NCBI GenBank assembly: GCA_903919165.1
Contig: CAIXHJ010000495.1
Location: 1 to 5,425, forward strand
Source: an uncultured Holophagaceae bacterium
GTDB taxonomy: Bacteria > Acidobacteriota > Holophagae > Holophagales > Holophagaceae
Direction: 5' to 3'
DNA: 5,425 nucleotides
Both the position numbers and the translations under genes were made by a program. The notes beneath the pieces are model-generated. The model was not told the origin of the DNA. It saw only the letters and a program-made list of their open reading frames with translations, and searched no databases. The first letter of the stretch is position 1; every line of letters starts with the position of its first letter. Below are positions 1 through 5,425 of this stretch, piece by piece.

Positions 1-183
1 GCTACTGGCCTCCTAGGCGTCCAGCTCTACCCCACCAACAAGACCGGCAGCAAGGTGCAGTGCGCCTCCTGCCACGACGTCCACAACTGGACCCTGTCTC
101 CCTCGACTGGTCTGGGCGGCTCGCCCTTCCTGCGCGTGGCCAACACCACGTCCGGCCTCTGCAAGACCTGCCACAAGCAGTAA
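1..183 (+). CDS. C-terminal fragment of a multihaem cytochrome c (doubled-CXXCH type)
   Basis: Only the last 60 codons lie in the window; the reading frame is open from base 1 and ends at TAA 181-183. Two covalent haem-binding sites are visible: CASCH (61-75), followed by DVHN, and CKTCH (160-174), three codons from the end. The layout, CxxCH-D-x-H, then an 'FLR' segment, then a second CxxCH about 33 residues later, is that of the doubled CXXCH motif found in many periplasmic and surface multihaem cytochromes. The same style (CxxCHDPHG) appears twice in the octahaem cytochrome encoded further on, so the two may be related. Total haem number, signal peptide and location cannot be judged from this fragment. 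It would act as an electron carrier in the periplasm or at the cell surface. Cytochrome c identity is firm; exact subfamily is not. Confidence 0.9.
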   Translation, partial: ATGLLGVQLYPTNKTGSKVQCASCHDVHNWTLSPSTGLGGSPFLRVANTTSGLCKTCHKQ

Positions 184-204
184 TCGCCTTTCGTCGGTCG
201 ATGC

Positions 205-243
205 GCGGGGGAGGGGTTTGCCCCTCCCCTGCCACGCCGTTTT
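205..243 (+). terminator. strong G/C hairpin with a short delayed T run, terminator-like
   Basis: Bases 208-216 (GGGGAGGGG) pair perfectly with 221-229 (CCCCTCCCC) around a four-base loop TTTG. The stem extends outward by a G-T wobble (207/230), C-G (206/231) and G-C (205/232), giving about 12 pairs. A run of four T (240-243) follows, but only after a 7-base gap, so this is not a textbook intrinsic terminator. It lies 22 bases after the cytochrome stop and 38 bases before the barrel start. It could end the upstream transcript, attenuate read-through into the barrel gene, or protect the 3' end of the upstream mRNA. Confidence 0.6.
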
Positions 244-261
244 GACGAATCCAATGCCTGC

Positions 262-265
262 GGAG
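262..265 (+). promoter_or_regulatory. ribosome binding site that fixes the GTG start of the barrel gene
   Basis: GGAG sits five bases before GTG 271. There is no in-frame ATG, GTG or TTG between the upstream stop (181-183) and 271, and the next in-frame ATG is about 94 codons in, well past the signal peptide. GTG 271 is therefore the only start that keeps the export signal. Confidence 0.7.
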
Positions 266-270
266 ACCTC

Positions 271-2052
271 GTGAAGTCTGTCCTGACGAGCCTGTTCCTG
301 GCCTTTGCCGCGCTGGTGGCATCGGCCCAGGAACCCATTTTTCTCAGTCAGAGCTTCCAGCTCTCCTACAACCGCTGGCAGCTGAATCAGGAGGCCGCCA
401 GCTCCACCACCCTGGCCACCTACAACTTCGGCGCTGAGCTTCCAGTGGTGACCTACCGCCTGGGGGCCTTCGCCCTGACCGGGGACCTGGACTACAACCG
501 CTACGCGGATGGTTCGAGCAGCCAGTCGTCCCTGGGCCTGAACCACTACGGCATGAAGGCCGCGCTGTTCCCCTACCAGCCTTTCCACATCAGCCTGGAC
601 TACAGCCACAGCCAGAGCCCGGGACTGCTGGGCCTCGACCGCGTCCAGGGCGACATCTACGGCATCGGCCTGAACTACCGGGGCCAGGTGGTCCAGGACC
701 TCCAGATCTCGCTGCGGGAGGGCCGCACCTCTCAGACGGCCCAGAGTGAGGACTGGTCCCTGGCCACCCTGGGCCTCACCCAGCACTTCGGCCAGACCAT
801 CGCAACCTTCCAGGCTAACCACCAGGACTTCAGCACCTCCGGCCTGGGCCTCCAGTACCAGAGCAACTACCTGTACGGCAGCACCGACACCAAGTTCTCC
901 AACGCCTGGTCCTTCCGGACCAACCTGTCCCTGCAGGACCAGTCGGGTGACCGATCGTTGATCACAGGGGCGGACCTCATCGGGAACCTGGGGAAGTGGA
1001 TTTCCCTTTCCTCGCTGTTATTCGATCAGGAAGACGCCCAGGGTTCCCGGGCATCCTCGACCTCGGCCTCCCAGTCTCTCTCTTACTCGGTGAACCGCTA
1101 CACCCTCTACGGCACCGCGGCCCTCAGCTCGCTGAATGCCGGGGCCGGCAATCCAAGTTCGACCCAGGGAACCCTGGACGTGGGCGGGGCCTACAGTCTT
1201 TCGCCCAACTGGCGGGTCTTCGGGGACCTGAGTGTCTCCCAGGTGGGAGAAACCCAGACCAATGATGCCAGTGCCACGGCCTCGACCGGCACCACGCGGG
1301 CCTTCCACATCGGGGTAGCCCGGGGCGGCGATATCCCCGCCCTGATGAAGCACACCCTGTTCTACCTGACGGATCTGCGCTTTGCCCGCCGGGTCCAGAA
1401 TGACTATCCGCCCGGCTACGTGCCCTCGGAACTGGCCCAGGACATCCAGCAACGCCGGATCCGGCAGAGCGGCAACCTCGGGTTCAGTGGTGAGCTGTTC
1501 CACGTTCTGGCCCCAGGTGACACGAAATTGGACTGGCTGAAGGTCACTGGGGATTTAAAACTCTGGGAGGGCCTGCGGGTGTTCGCCATGGGCGATCTGA
1601 AACAGGACGAGGGCCTGACTCAAACGGGCGTGCGCCAGGATGACAAGGATTTCTCCCTGAATGCCTCGCAGGTGTTCGGCAAGTCGAGCCTCTCGGGGTC
1701 CATGGGCTTCACCCGGTCAGATCAATCGGTCATCGCCACGCCAACGACGGGAGCCCAGCCTGCGGCCCCTGGCCCAATCGACAACGCCGGCACCTCCAAG
1801 TTCTACACTTTAGCTTTCAACTCCAGGGCCTGGATCATGCCCTATGGCGTTCTGTGGACGCGCTACTCGGAGCCTCTAGCCCCGCCCACGACGGCCATTT
1901 CTGCCAACATGTCGCTGGATTTCCGGCAGGTGAGCCTGCGGGTGTCCTATGAAGTGGCCCGGCGCAACGATGGATTCCGGTCCAGCCGCGTGACAGTGGA
2001 CCTTCTCCGGTGGTTTGATACCATCGCCCTGTATGGTTTCGGACAACGCTGA
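271..2052 (+). CDS. putative outer-membrane beta-barrel protein of a cytochrome gene cluster
   Basis: A 593-residue exported protein, GTG start. Residues 1-19 form a signal peptidase I signal: a Lys, a hydrophobic stretch, then ASA before Gln20. The mature part has no cysteine and is rich in Ser, Thr, Gln, Tyr, Leu and Gly. Short segments alternating polar and hydrophobic/aromatic residues recur between turn-like Gly/Asp/Asn stretches (for example FHISLDYSHSQ near 105-115, YGIGLNYRGQ near 130-139, FRTNLSLQDQS near 215-225), which is the signature of transmembrane beta-strands. Length and context resemble barrels of porin-cytochrome conduits (MtrB/OmbB-like in role), where the barrel sheathes a multihaem cytochrome across the outer membrane. 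I see no clear sequence match to MtrB; the CXXC near the MtrB N-terminus is absent. The protein ends LYGFGQR rather than in the aromatic residue usual for outer-membrane barrels. Barrel fold is likely; the conduit role is inferred from the flanking cytochrome genes. It could instead be an export porin or a structural surface protein. Confidence 0.75.
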   Translation: MKSVLTSLFLAFAALVASAQEPIFLSQSFQLSYNRWQLNQEAASSTTLATYNFGAELPVVTYRLGAFALTGDLDYNRYADGSSSQSSLGLNHYGMKAALFPYQPFHISLDYSHSQSPGLLGLDRVQGDIYGIGLNYRGQVVQDLQISLREGRTSQTAQSEDWSLATLGLTQHFGQTIATFQANHQDFSTSGLGLQYQSNYLYGSTDTKFSNAWSFRTNLSLQDQSGDRSLITGADLIGNLGKWISLSSLLFDQEDAQGSRASSTSASQSLSYSVNRYTLYGTAALSSLNAGAGNPSSTQGTLDVGGAYSLSPNWRVFGDLSVSQVGETQTNDASATASTGTTRAFHIGVARGGDIPALMKHTLFYLTDLRFARRVQNDYPPGYVPSELAQDIQQRRIRQSGNLGFSGELFHVLAPGDTKLDWLKVTGDLKLWEGLRVFAMGDLKQDEGLTQTGVRQDDKDFSLNASQVFGKSSLSGSMGFTRSDQSVIATPTTGAQPAAPGPIDNAGTSKFYTLAFNSRAWIMPYGVLWTRYSEPLAPPTTAISANMSLDFRQVSLRVSYEVARRNDGFRSSRVTVDLLRWFDTIALYGFGQR

Positions 2053-2104
2053 TGAGACGGGGGACTACGCGGGACGCGGGGCACCGGAGTGCCAGGTCAT
2101 TCCC

Positions 2105-3349
2105 ATGGAATGGCCCCGCAGGCGCATGCTGAAGCGCAAGGGGGCGCTGCTTCTCTGGGCCCTGCTCGGGTTGGCCTCCATGGGGCGGGCCCAACATCCA
2201 GATCCCACGGCCACCCACCAGGACTGCATGATCTGCCATGCCTCGCACCATGCCGTACCGGGCTCGGTCCCCCTCGAGCGCAGCACGAACGATGCGGATT
2301 GCATCGCCTGTCACGTCGCCCCAGGATCCGGGTTGATCCCCACTACCACCACAACCACTACCACGGCCGCTGCCAAGGTTGCGGCCAGCATGACAGCAAA
2401 CCTCGTAGTAAAGACCTTCCTCGCAGGGAATGAATCCACTCCTCTGAAAGCCATTCCTGTACCCCCCGGGGGGTCCACCCACGGTCAGAGGGGGCCTGGA
2501 GCTACGGGTGCCAAGTACGTGAGGGTCGTGGGCAACGGGTTCAAACGGACCAAGCTCATCACGGGTTGCACCGCCTGCCACGATCCCCACGGGAAAAGCC
2601 CGGGCAAGCTGAAAGCCCTGGCCTTTGACGCACGGGGCAACTTGCTTTCGGGCGTGAAGCCCACCACCGTCGCCCAGATCTGCTATGGCTGCCACGCGGG
2701 GCCCGAAGCCGCCCCACTGTTGAATGCGAATGCGGACCTGGGGCAGCTCTTCAGTCAGGGCACCCAGTCGAGCCACGTCATCGGCAGCCAGGTCTCGGAC
2801 CGGCCGGACCTTCCGAGCCTCCGGTCCGGAACCTTCAAGGACCGTCTCGACTGCACCTCCTGCCACACCAATCCGGATTCCGCAGGACTGCGCGGGCCTC
2901 ATGTGTCCCGCTTCCCCTCCCTGCTCGATGCCGCCTTCGGCCACGAAAAGGATGCAGGCTTCCTGGGCCGCAGGACCAATGACCTCTGCTACACCTGCCA
3001 TGACCAACGCTCCATCGAATCCAACCGTTCCTTTCCCCTCCATCGGGAACACATCTACGGATTCACCGGCAGCCAGCCCACGACCAGCCTTCCTCTGGGC
3101 GTCCGCCCGGTCCCCCTCCTGAAATTGGGACGCCCTTTGGCGCCCTTCCCGGGCTTTGGGGAGCCCACGCCCTGCGCCACCTGCCACGATCCCCATGGAT
3201 CGAGAAAATACCCCTCCCTCATTTCCTTCGATACCACGGTTGTGACCCGCTCCTCTGTGGGCGGGGTGGATTTTTACAGAAGCGGTCTGGGGCACGGCAC
3301 CTGCACCTTGTCCTGCCACACCTACGATCACGTCCAGACCCGATACTGA
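2105..3349 (+). CDS. exported octahaem cytochrome c (seven CXXCH plus one CX3CH)
   Basis: A 414-residue protein if started at ATG 2105. A basic n-region and hydrophobic core (LLLWALLGLA) end at GRA before Gln30, a signal peptidase I signal with no lipobox, so the protein is soluble in the periplasm or secreted. Haem sites begin at residues 41 (CMICH), 66 (CIACH), 155 (CTACH), 193 (CYGCH), 250 (CTSCH), 295 (CYTCH), 357 (CATCH) and 400 (CTLSCH, one residue longer than normal). Spacing suggests pairs 1-2, 3-4, 5-6 and 7-8; sites 3 and 7 carry the CxxCHDPHG form of doubled-CXXCH cytochromes. Many extra His could be distal ligands. A Thr8 tract and Ala/Lys/Pro/Gly-rich linker (about 80-140) separates haems 1-2 from the rest. 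Start choice: AGG 2094-2096 is eight bases before ATG 2105; ATG 2126 also leaves a good signal peptide but has its nearest AGG only three bases away. The role is electron transfer, plausibly with the barrel encoded 52 bases upstream. Whether it sits in the barrel, in the periplasm or outside the cell is not decidable from sequence. Confidence 0.92.
   Translation: MEWPRRRMLKRKGALLLWALLGLASMGRAQHPDPTATHQDCMICHASHHAVPGSVPLERSTNDADCIACHVAPGSGLIPTTTTTTTTAAAKVAASMTANLVVKTFLAGNESTPLKAIPVPPGGSTHGQRGPGATGAKYVRVVGNGFKRTKLITGCTACHDPHGKSPGKLKALAFDARGNLLSGVKPTTVAQICYGCHAGPEAAPLLNANADLGQLFSQGTQSSHVIGSQVSDRPDLPSLRSGTFKDRLDCTSCHTNPDSAGLRGPHVSRFPSLLDAAFGHEKDAGFLGRRTNDLCYTCHDQRSIESNRSFPLHREHIYGFTGSQPTTSLPLGVRPVPLLKLGRPLAPFPGFGEPTPCATCHDPHGSRKYPSLISFDTTVVTRSSVGGVDFYRSGLGHGTCTLSCHTYDHVQTRY
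2342..2365 (+). repeat. ACC/ACT-type trinucleotide run encoding eight threonines
   Basis: Eight consecutive Thr codons (ACT, ACC, ACC, ACA, ACC, ACT, ACC, ACG) follow a Pro codon and precede an Ala-rich segment. The synonymous codons vary, so it is less slippage-prone than a perfect repeat. It lies between haem 2 and haem 3 of the octahaem cytochrome and probably encodes a flexible linker. Confidence 0.8.
3302..3319 (+). other. non-canonical CX3CH haem-attachment motif (eighth site)
   Basis: In the octahaem cytochrome frame the codons read Cys-Thr-Leu-Ser-Cys-His, then TYDH, ten codons before the stop. The standard motif has two residues between the cysteines; here there are three. It occupies the position of the second partner of a doubled-CXXCH pair, after CATCHDPHG (3173-3196). 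This suggests a real, slightly stretched haem site rather than a chance Cys-His cluster. Haem occupancy is inferred. Confidence 0.7.
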
Positions 3350-3363
3350 ACTGAACCCCTGAG

Positions 3364-3397
3364 CAACAGGCTGAGGGTGTTTCAGGGCCTGCCGTTG
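3364..3397 (+). promoter_or_regulatory. weak imperfect hairpin abutting the ribosome binding site of the isomerase gene
   Basis: CAAC (3364-3367), AGGC (3368-3371) and TGA (3372-3374) can pair with TCA (3382-3384), GCCT (3387-3390) and GTTG (3394-3397), with a GG bulge and a GCC bulge. No T run follows, so it does not look like a terminator. It ends exactly where the Shine-Dalgarno region begins and could modulate translation, but the pairing is modest and may be chance. Confidence 0.25.
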
Positions 3398-3398
3398 A

Positions 3399-3403
3399 AA
3401 GGA
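3399..3403 (+). promoter_or_regulatory. ribosome binding site of the isomerase lipoprotein gene
   Basis: AAGGA lies eight bases before ATG 3412. It supports that start, which also gives a complete lipoprotein signal. The gap after the octahaem gene is only 62 bases with no convincing terminator, so co-transcription is likely. Confidence 0.75.
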
Positions 3404-3411
3404 TCCTTACC

Positions 3412-5040
3412 ATGCAAGCTCATGCCCGCCTCCTTCCTCCCTGCGCAAGCCTCCGCTGGCCTTTTTTCTCCGGAGCTCTGCTGCTGCTCTCCTTCACAGG
3501 CTGCGACAAGCCTGCCCATCCGGTGGCCCAGGTGGGCAAAGTGTGGATTGGTCAGCCCCAGTGGAAGCTCTACCAGGAGCGTCATGCGGCTGGTTCCACC
3601 ACCGCCGGCCTGGACCACCTGGTCCGTCGTGAGGTGGCCTGGCAGCAGGCTGAACAGAGGGGCCTGGTGAAGGGTGGCGAGTGGGAGGAGTTCAGCCAGC
3701 GGAACCGCACCACGGTCCTGAGCAAGGCCTACCTAAACCGGCAACCGGGCCCGCCTCCCGTAACCGAGGCCATGGCCAAGGCGCATTTCCTGGCCTCAAG
3801 TGAGCAGCGCCACATTGTGCATCTGGTTTGCAAGACTCGGGAGCAGGCCAGCGCAGCCCACCTCCGGATCAAGCAAGGCGAGGCCTTCGAGAAGGTCGCC
3901 ACAGCGGTCTCCATCGATCCTACAGTCGCAAAGAATCATGGCGACATCGGCTGGATCAAACGGGAGCAGGTGGTACAGCCCTTCGCCGACCCAGTGTTTT
4001 CCGCTAAGGCAGGCGACCTGTGCGGGCCCTTCCAGACGGAATTCGGATGGCATCTGGCCCAGGTCCGCGAAATCCAGGTACCCACGGACGCGGATTACGG
4101 GAAGAACAAGGCCAGCATCCTGGCGGGCCTGGAGGAGATGAACGAGAACCAGCGTCGACCGGAGGCCCTGAAACCGCTGCGGGCCGAGTACCCGTTGAAC
4201 ATGGACAAGGCCGTGCTGGGCCTGGACCGCACCACGGTGGCCGCTCCGGGAGATGAGGGGCGCATCGCCGGCAGCGTGGGTTCCATGAACATCTCCCTGA
4301 AGGACCTGAAGCAGTTCATGACCGAGTACATGAATGTCAGCGGTCAGAGTCACGGCCTGGGTGTGGAGACCAAGGGGAAGTTTCTCGACATCATGGCCGA
4401 CGATCTCAGGTTGAGGCTGGCGGCCGAGAAAGCCAAACTGGCCAAGCTCCCGGACGTCCAGGCCGCCCTCTGGGATTCAGAACGGGAAGCCGCCTTCCTG
4501 GCCTTTGCGAAAACCTACCTGGCCAGCTACAAGGTTCCGGAGGCAGATCTGAACGGGCATTACGATGCGAACAAGGACCGCTTCCGGGGCGTCGGGGCTG
4601 TGAAGGTCTACCTTCTGGTGGCGAACCAACCAGAAGCCATCGACAAGGCCGCCCATGAATCCATGAAGGGAACCTCCTGGAGCCGTCTAGTGGAGAAGTA
4701 CGCCAACAAGGAATCCACGGGCCAGTGGGACGCGGGCTGGCTGGAGATCTCCAGCCTTGAGAAGGTGCTGCCCAAACAAGCCATCACGGCCCTGCAGAAG
4801 AAGCCCGAAGGCACGCTCATCGGCCCCATCTCCAGCCCTGAGGGCGTGATGCTCTTCAAGCTGTTGGAGCGCAGACCTGGTGATGTGATGCCCCTCAAGG
4901 ACTGCCTGGAGGCGGTTCAGCAGGACTACCTGAAGGAGCACGGTGCCGCCCTTATGGATAAGTACCTGGATACCGAGGGACGTTCAGTGCTCTCCGTGAA
5001 GACCTTCCCCGAAAACCTGTCCATCAAGAAGGACTCCTGA
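3412..5040 (+). CDS. parvulin-type peptidyl-prolyl isomerase lipoprotein (PpiC/SurA/PrsA-like) with two modules
   Basis: A 542-residue envelope protein expected to fold exported proteins by cis-trans isomerisation of prolyl bonds. Residues 1-30 are a signal with hydrophobic core ALLLLSFTG before Cys31, an acceptable though not ideal lipobox (Phe at -3), so it is probably lipid-anchored. Residues about 38-130 are helical and SurA-N-like (VAQVGKVWIG at the start). Residues about 133-222 are a recognisable parvulin domain: HIVHLV, the G-x-x-F segment (GEAFEKVA), SIDP, HGDIGWIKREQVVQPF, then GPFQTEFGWHLAQV. Residues about 287-390 look like a second helical chaperone region (GSVGSMNISLKDLKQF), and about 395-487 a second, degenerate parvulin domain (VKVYLLV, WDAGWLEISSLEKVLP, GPISSPEGVMLFKLL) lacking the first-strand His. 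The second copy is probably structural. The position after barrel and cytochrome genes suggests one or both are clients; this is inference. It is longer than single-domain PrsA and closer in plan to SurA, which also has two parvulin domains, but SurA has only one N-terminal chaperone region and is not lipidated. Confidence 0.88.
   Translation: MQAHARLLPPCASLRWPFFSGALLLLSFTGCDKPAHPVAQVGKVWIGQPQWKLYQERHAAGSTTAGLDHLVRREVAWQQAEQRGLVKGGEWEEFSQRNRTTVLSKAYLNRQPGPPPVTEAMAKAHFLASSEQRHIVHLVCKTREQASAAHLRIKQGEAFEKVATAVSIDPTVAKNHGDIGWIKREQVVQPFADPVFSAKAGDLCGPFQTEFGWHLAQVREIQVPTDADYGKNKASILAGLEEMNENQRRPEALKPLRAEYPLNMDKAVLGLDRTTVAAPGDEGRIAGSVGSMNISLKDLKQFMTEYMNVSGQSHGLGVETKGKFLDIMADDLRLRLAAEKAKLAKLPDVQAALWDSEREAAFLAFAKTYLASYKVPEADLNGHYDANKDRFRGVGAVKVYLLVANQPEAIDKAAHESMKGTSWSRLVEKYANKESTGQWDAGWLEISSLEKVLPKQAITALQKKPEGTLIGPISSPEGVMLFKLLERRPGDVMPLKDCLEAVQQDYLKEHGAALMDKYLDTEGRSVLSVKTFPENLSIKKDS
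5028..5033 (+). promoter_or_regulatory. ribosome binding site for the last gene, inside the isomerase gene
   Basis: GAAGGA is eight bases before ATG 5042 and overlaps the final codons of the isomerase gene. The stop (5038-5040) and the start are separated by one base, so the two genes are very likely translationally coupled in one operon. Confidence 0.75.
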
Positions 5041-5041
5041 G

Positions 5042-5425
5042 ATGGCTGCGGACGTCGTGCCCGAGGCTGGGCTGACGGGACCCAGCCGCGTGCTTATCTT
5101 GGCCACAGTCTCTCTCTGTGGCGCCGCCGTCATGGAAATCGAGGTGCTGGGTGCCCGGGTCGTGAGCCCCTGGTTCGGCGTGAGCCTGTTCGTGTGGACC
5201 TCGCTCATCACGGTGACGCTCTTGGCCCTGGCCGCGGGGTACTTCCTCGGCGGACGTCTGGCGGACAAGCGGGGTACTCTCCGAACCCTCGCCATCGTGG
5301 TGGGTGGCGCGGGACTGTTCCTGCTGGTGGTGCCGCTTCTGCGGGGGCCGCTCCTCCAGTTAAGCGCCAAGGTCGGCATTCGCGGGGGAGCCCTGCTCGC
5401 CGCCGTGATGTTGTTCGGCGCTCCC
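5042..5425 (+). CDS. N-terminal part of a fused membrane transporter-like/spermidine synthase-like protein (runs off the window)
   Basis: 128 codons, open to the window edge. After a short N-terminal tail, hydrophobic segments lie at about 16-31, 47-69 and 82-100, with another starting near 116. The block MEIEVLGARVVSPWFG (31-46), then SLFVWTSLI, LALAAGYFLGGRLADKRG (61-78), is the hallmark of the membrane domain of fused MFS/spermidine synthase-like proteins, in which multiple helices precede a cytosolic spermidine synthase-fold methyltransferase-like domain. That second domain would lie beyond the window and was not seen. Family members are often annotated spermidine synthase, but polyamine synthesis is not established for the fused forms. 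It begins one base after the isomerase stop and so is probably in the same operon; any link to cytochrome function is unknown. Family assignment is good; biochemical function is open. Confidence 0.82.
   Translation, partial: MAADVVPEAGLTGPSRVLILATVSLCGAAVMEIEVLGARVVSPWFGVSLFVWTSLITVTLLALAAGYFLGGRLADKRGTLRTLAIVVGGAGLFLLVVPLLRGPLLQLSAKVGIRGGALLAAVMLFGAP

Noticed and set aside
242..247. TTGACG as a possible -35 promoter box before the barrel gene
   Set aside because: At the usual spacing the -10 position falls at about 265-270, GACCTC, which is not a -10 box and touches the start codon.
13..822. 269-codon minus-strand open frame opposite the first cytochrome and barrel
   Set aside because: It spans a cytochrome end, a hairpin and a signal peptide on the other strand, and shows no motif or plausible ribosome site of its own.
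2033..2104. Upstream in-frame starts (TTG 2015, ATG 2033) for the octahaem cytochrome
   Set aside because: They lie inside the barrel gene and would put a long acidic, unconserved-looking stretch ahead of the signal peptide.
2089..2433. Alternative + frame reading a His-rich stretch (HYHHNHYH) followed by CQGC, resembling a metal-binding tail
   Set aside because: The His run is the shifted reading of the ACC/ACT threonine run. The cytochrome frame stays open across the region with haem motifs on both sides, so no frameshift is needed.
1835..3331. Long (498-codon) open frame on the minus strand opposite the octahaem cytochrome and barrel end
   Set aside because: It is a mirror of a GC-rich coding strand: Gly/Ala/Arg/Val-rich with no recognisable domain, and it overlaps a gene with eight haem motifs and a signal peptide. 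Such antisense frames are common at high GC.
3356..3387. CCCTGA/TCAGGG inverted repeat after the octahaem gene as a terminator
   Set aside because: The six-base stem has a 19-base loop and no T run. A terminator here is not supported.

Overview
This is a GC-rich window in which every supported gene lies on the + strand. Multiheme c-type cytochromes sit next to an outer-membrane beta-barrel gene, so the source is a Gram-negative bacterium with dissimilatory metal-reducer or extracellular-electron-transfer (EET) style respiration. Acidobacteriota (Geothrix/Holophaga type) or Desulfuromonadales (Geobacter type) fit the protein style. That placement is an impression from composition and gene content, not a database result.

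Layout: (1) 1-183, the last 60 codons of a multiheme cytochrome c with two CXXCH haem sites. (2) 184-270, an intergenic gap with a very strong G/C hairpin that looks like a terminator or attenuator. (3) 271-2052, a 593-residue cysteine-free protein starting at GTG, with a signal peptide and the alternating-residue pattern of an outer-membrane beta-barrel. (4) 2105-3349, an exported octahaem cytochrome c with seven CXXCH sites and a final, non-standard CX3CH site. (5) 3412-5040, a lipoprotein of the parvulin (PpiC/SurA/PrsA) peptidyl-prolyl isomerase type that looks like two tandem chaperone+parvulin modules, the second degenerate. (6) 5042 to the window edge, the N-terminal membrane part of a fused transporter-like/spermidine synthase-like protein, one base after the preceding stop.

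How they may work together (inference): cytochrome, barrel, cytochrome and periplasmic foldase in a row is the pattern expected for an electron conduit across the outer membrane, or for a secreted cytochrome and its export and folding helpers. The barrel would hold or export a cytochrome, the octahaem protein would carry electrons, and the lipoprotein would fold barrel and/or cytochrome in the periplasm. The last gene is probably co-transcribed (spacing, Shine-Dalgarno inside the upstream gene), but its role here is unknown. No tRNA, rRNA, CRISPR, insertion sequence or phage feature was seen, and no stretch over 300 bases lacks a gene. The most unusual points are the CX3CH haem motif, the duplicated parvulin module, and the barrel's lack of cysteines and of a usual C-terminal aromatic residue.
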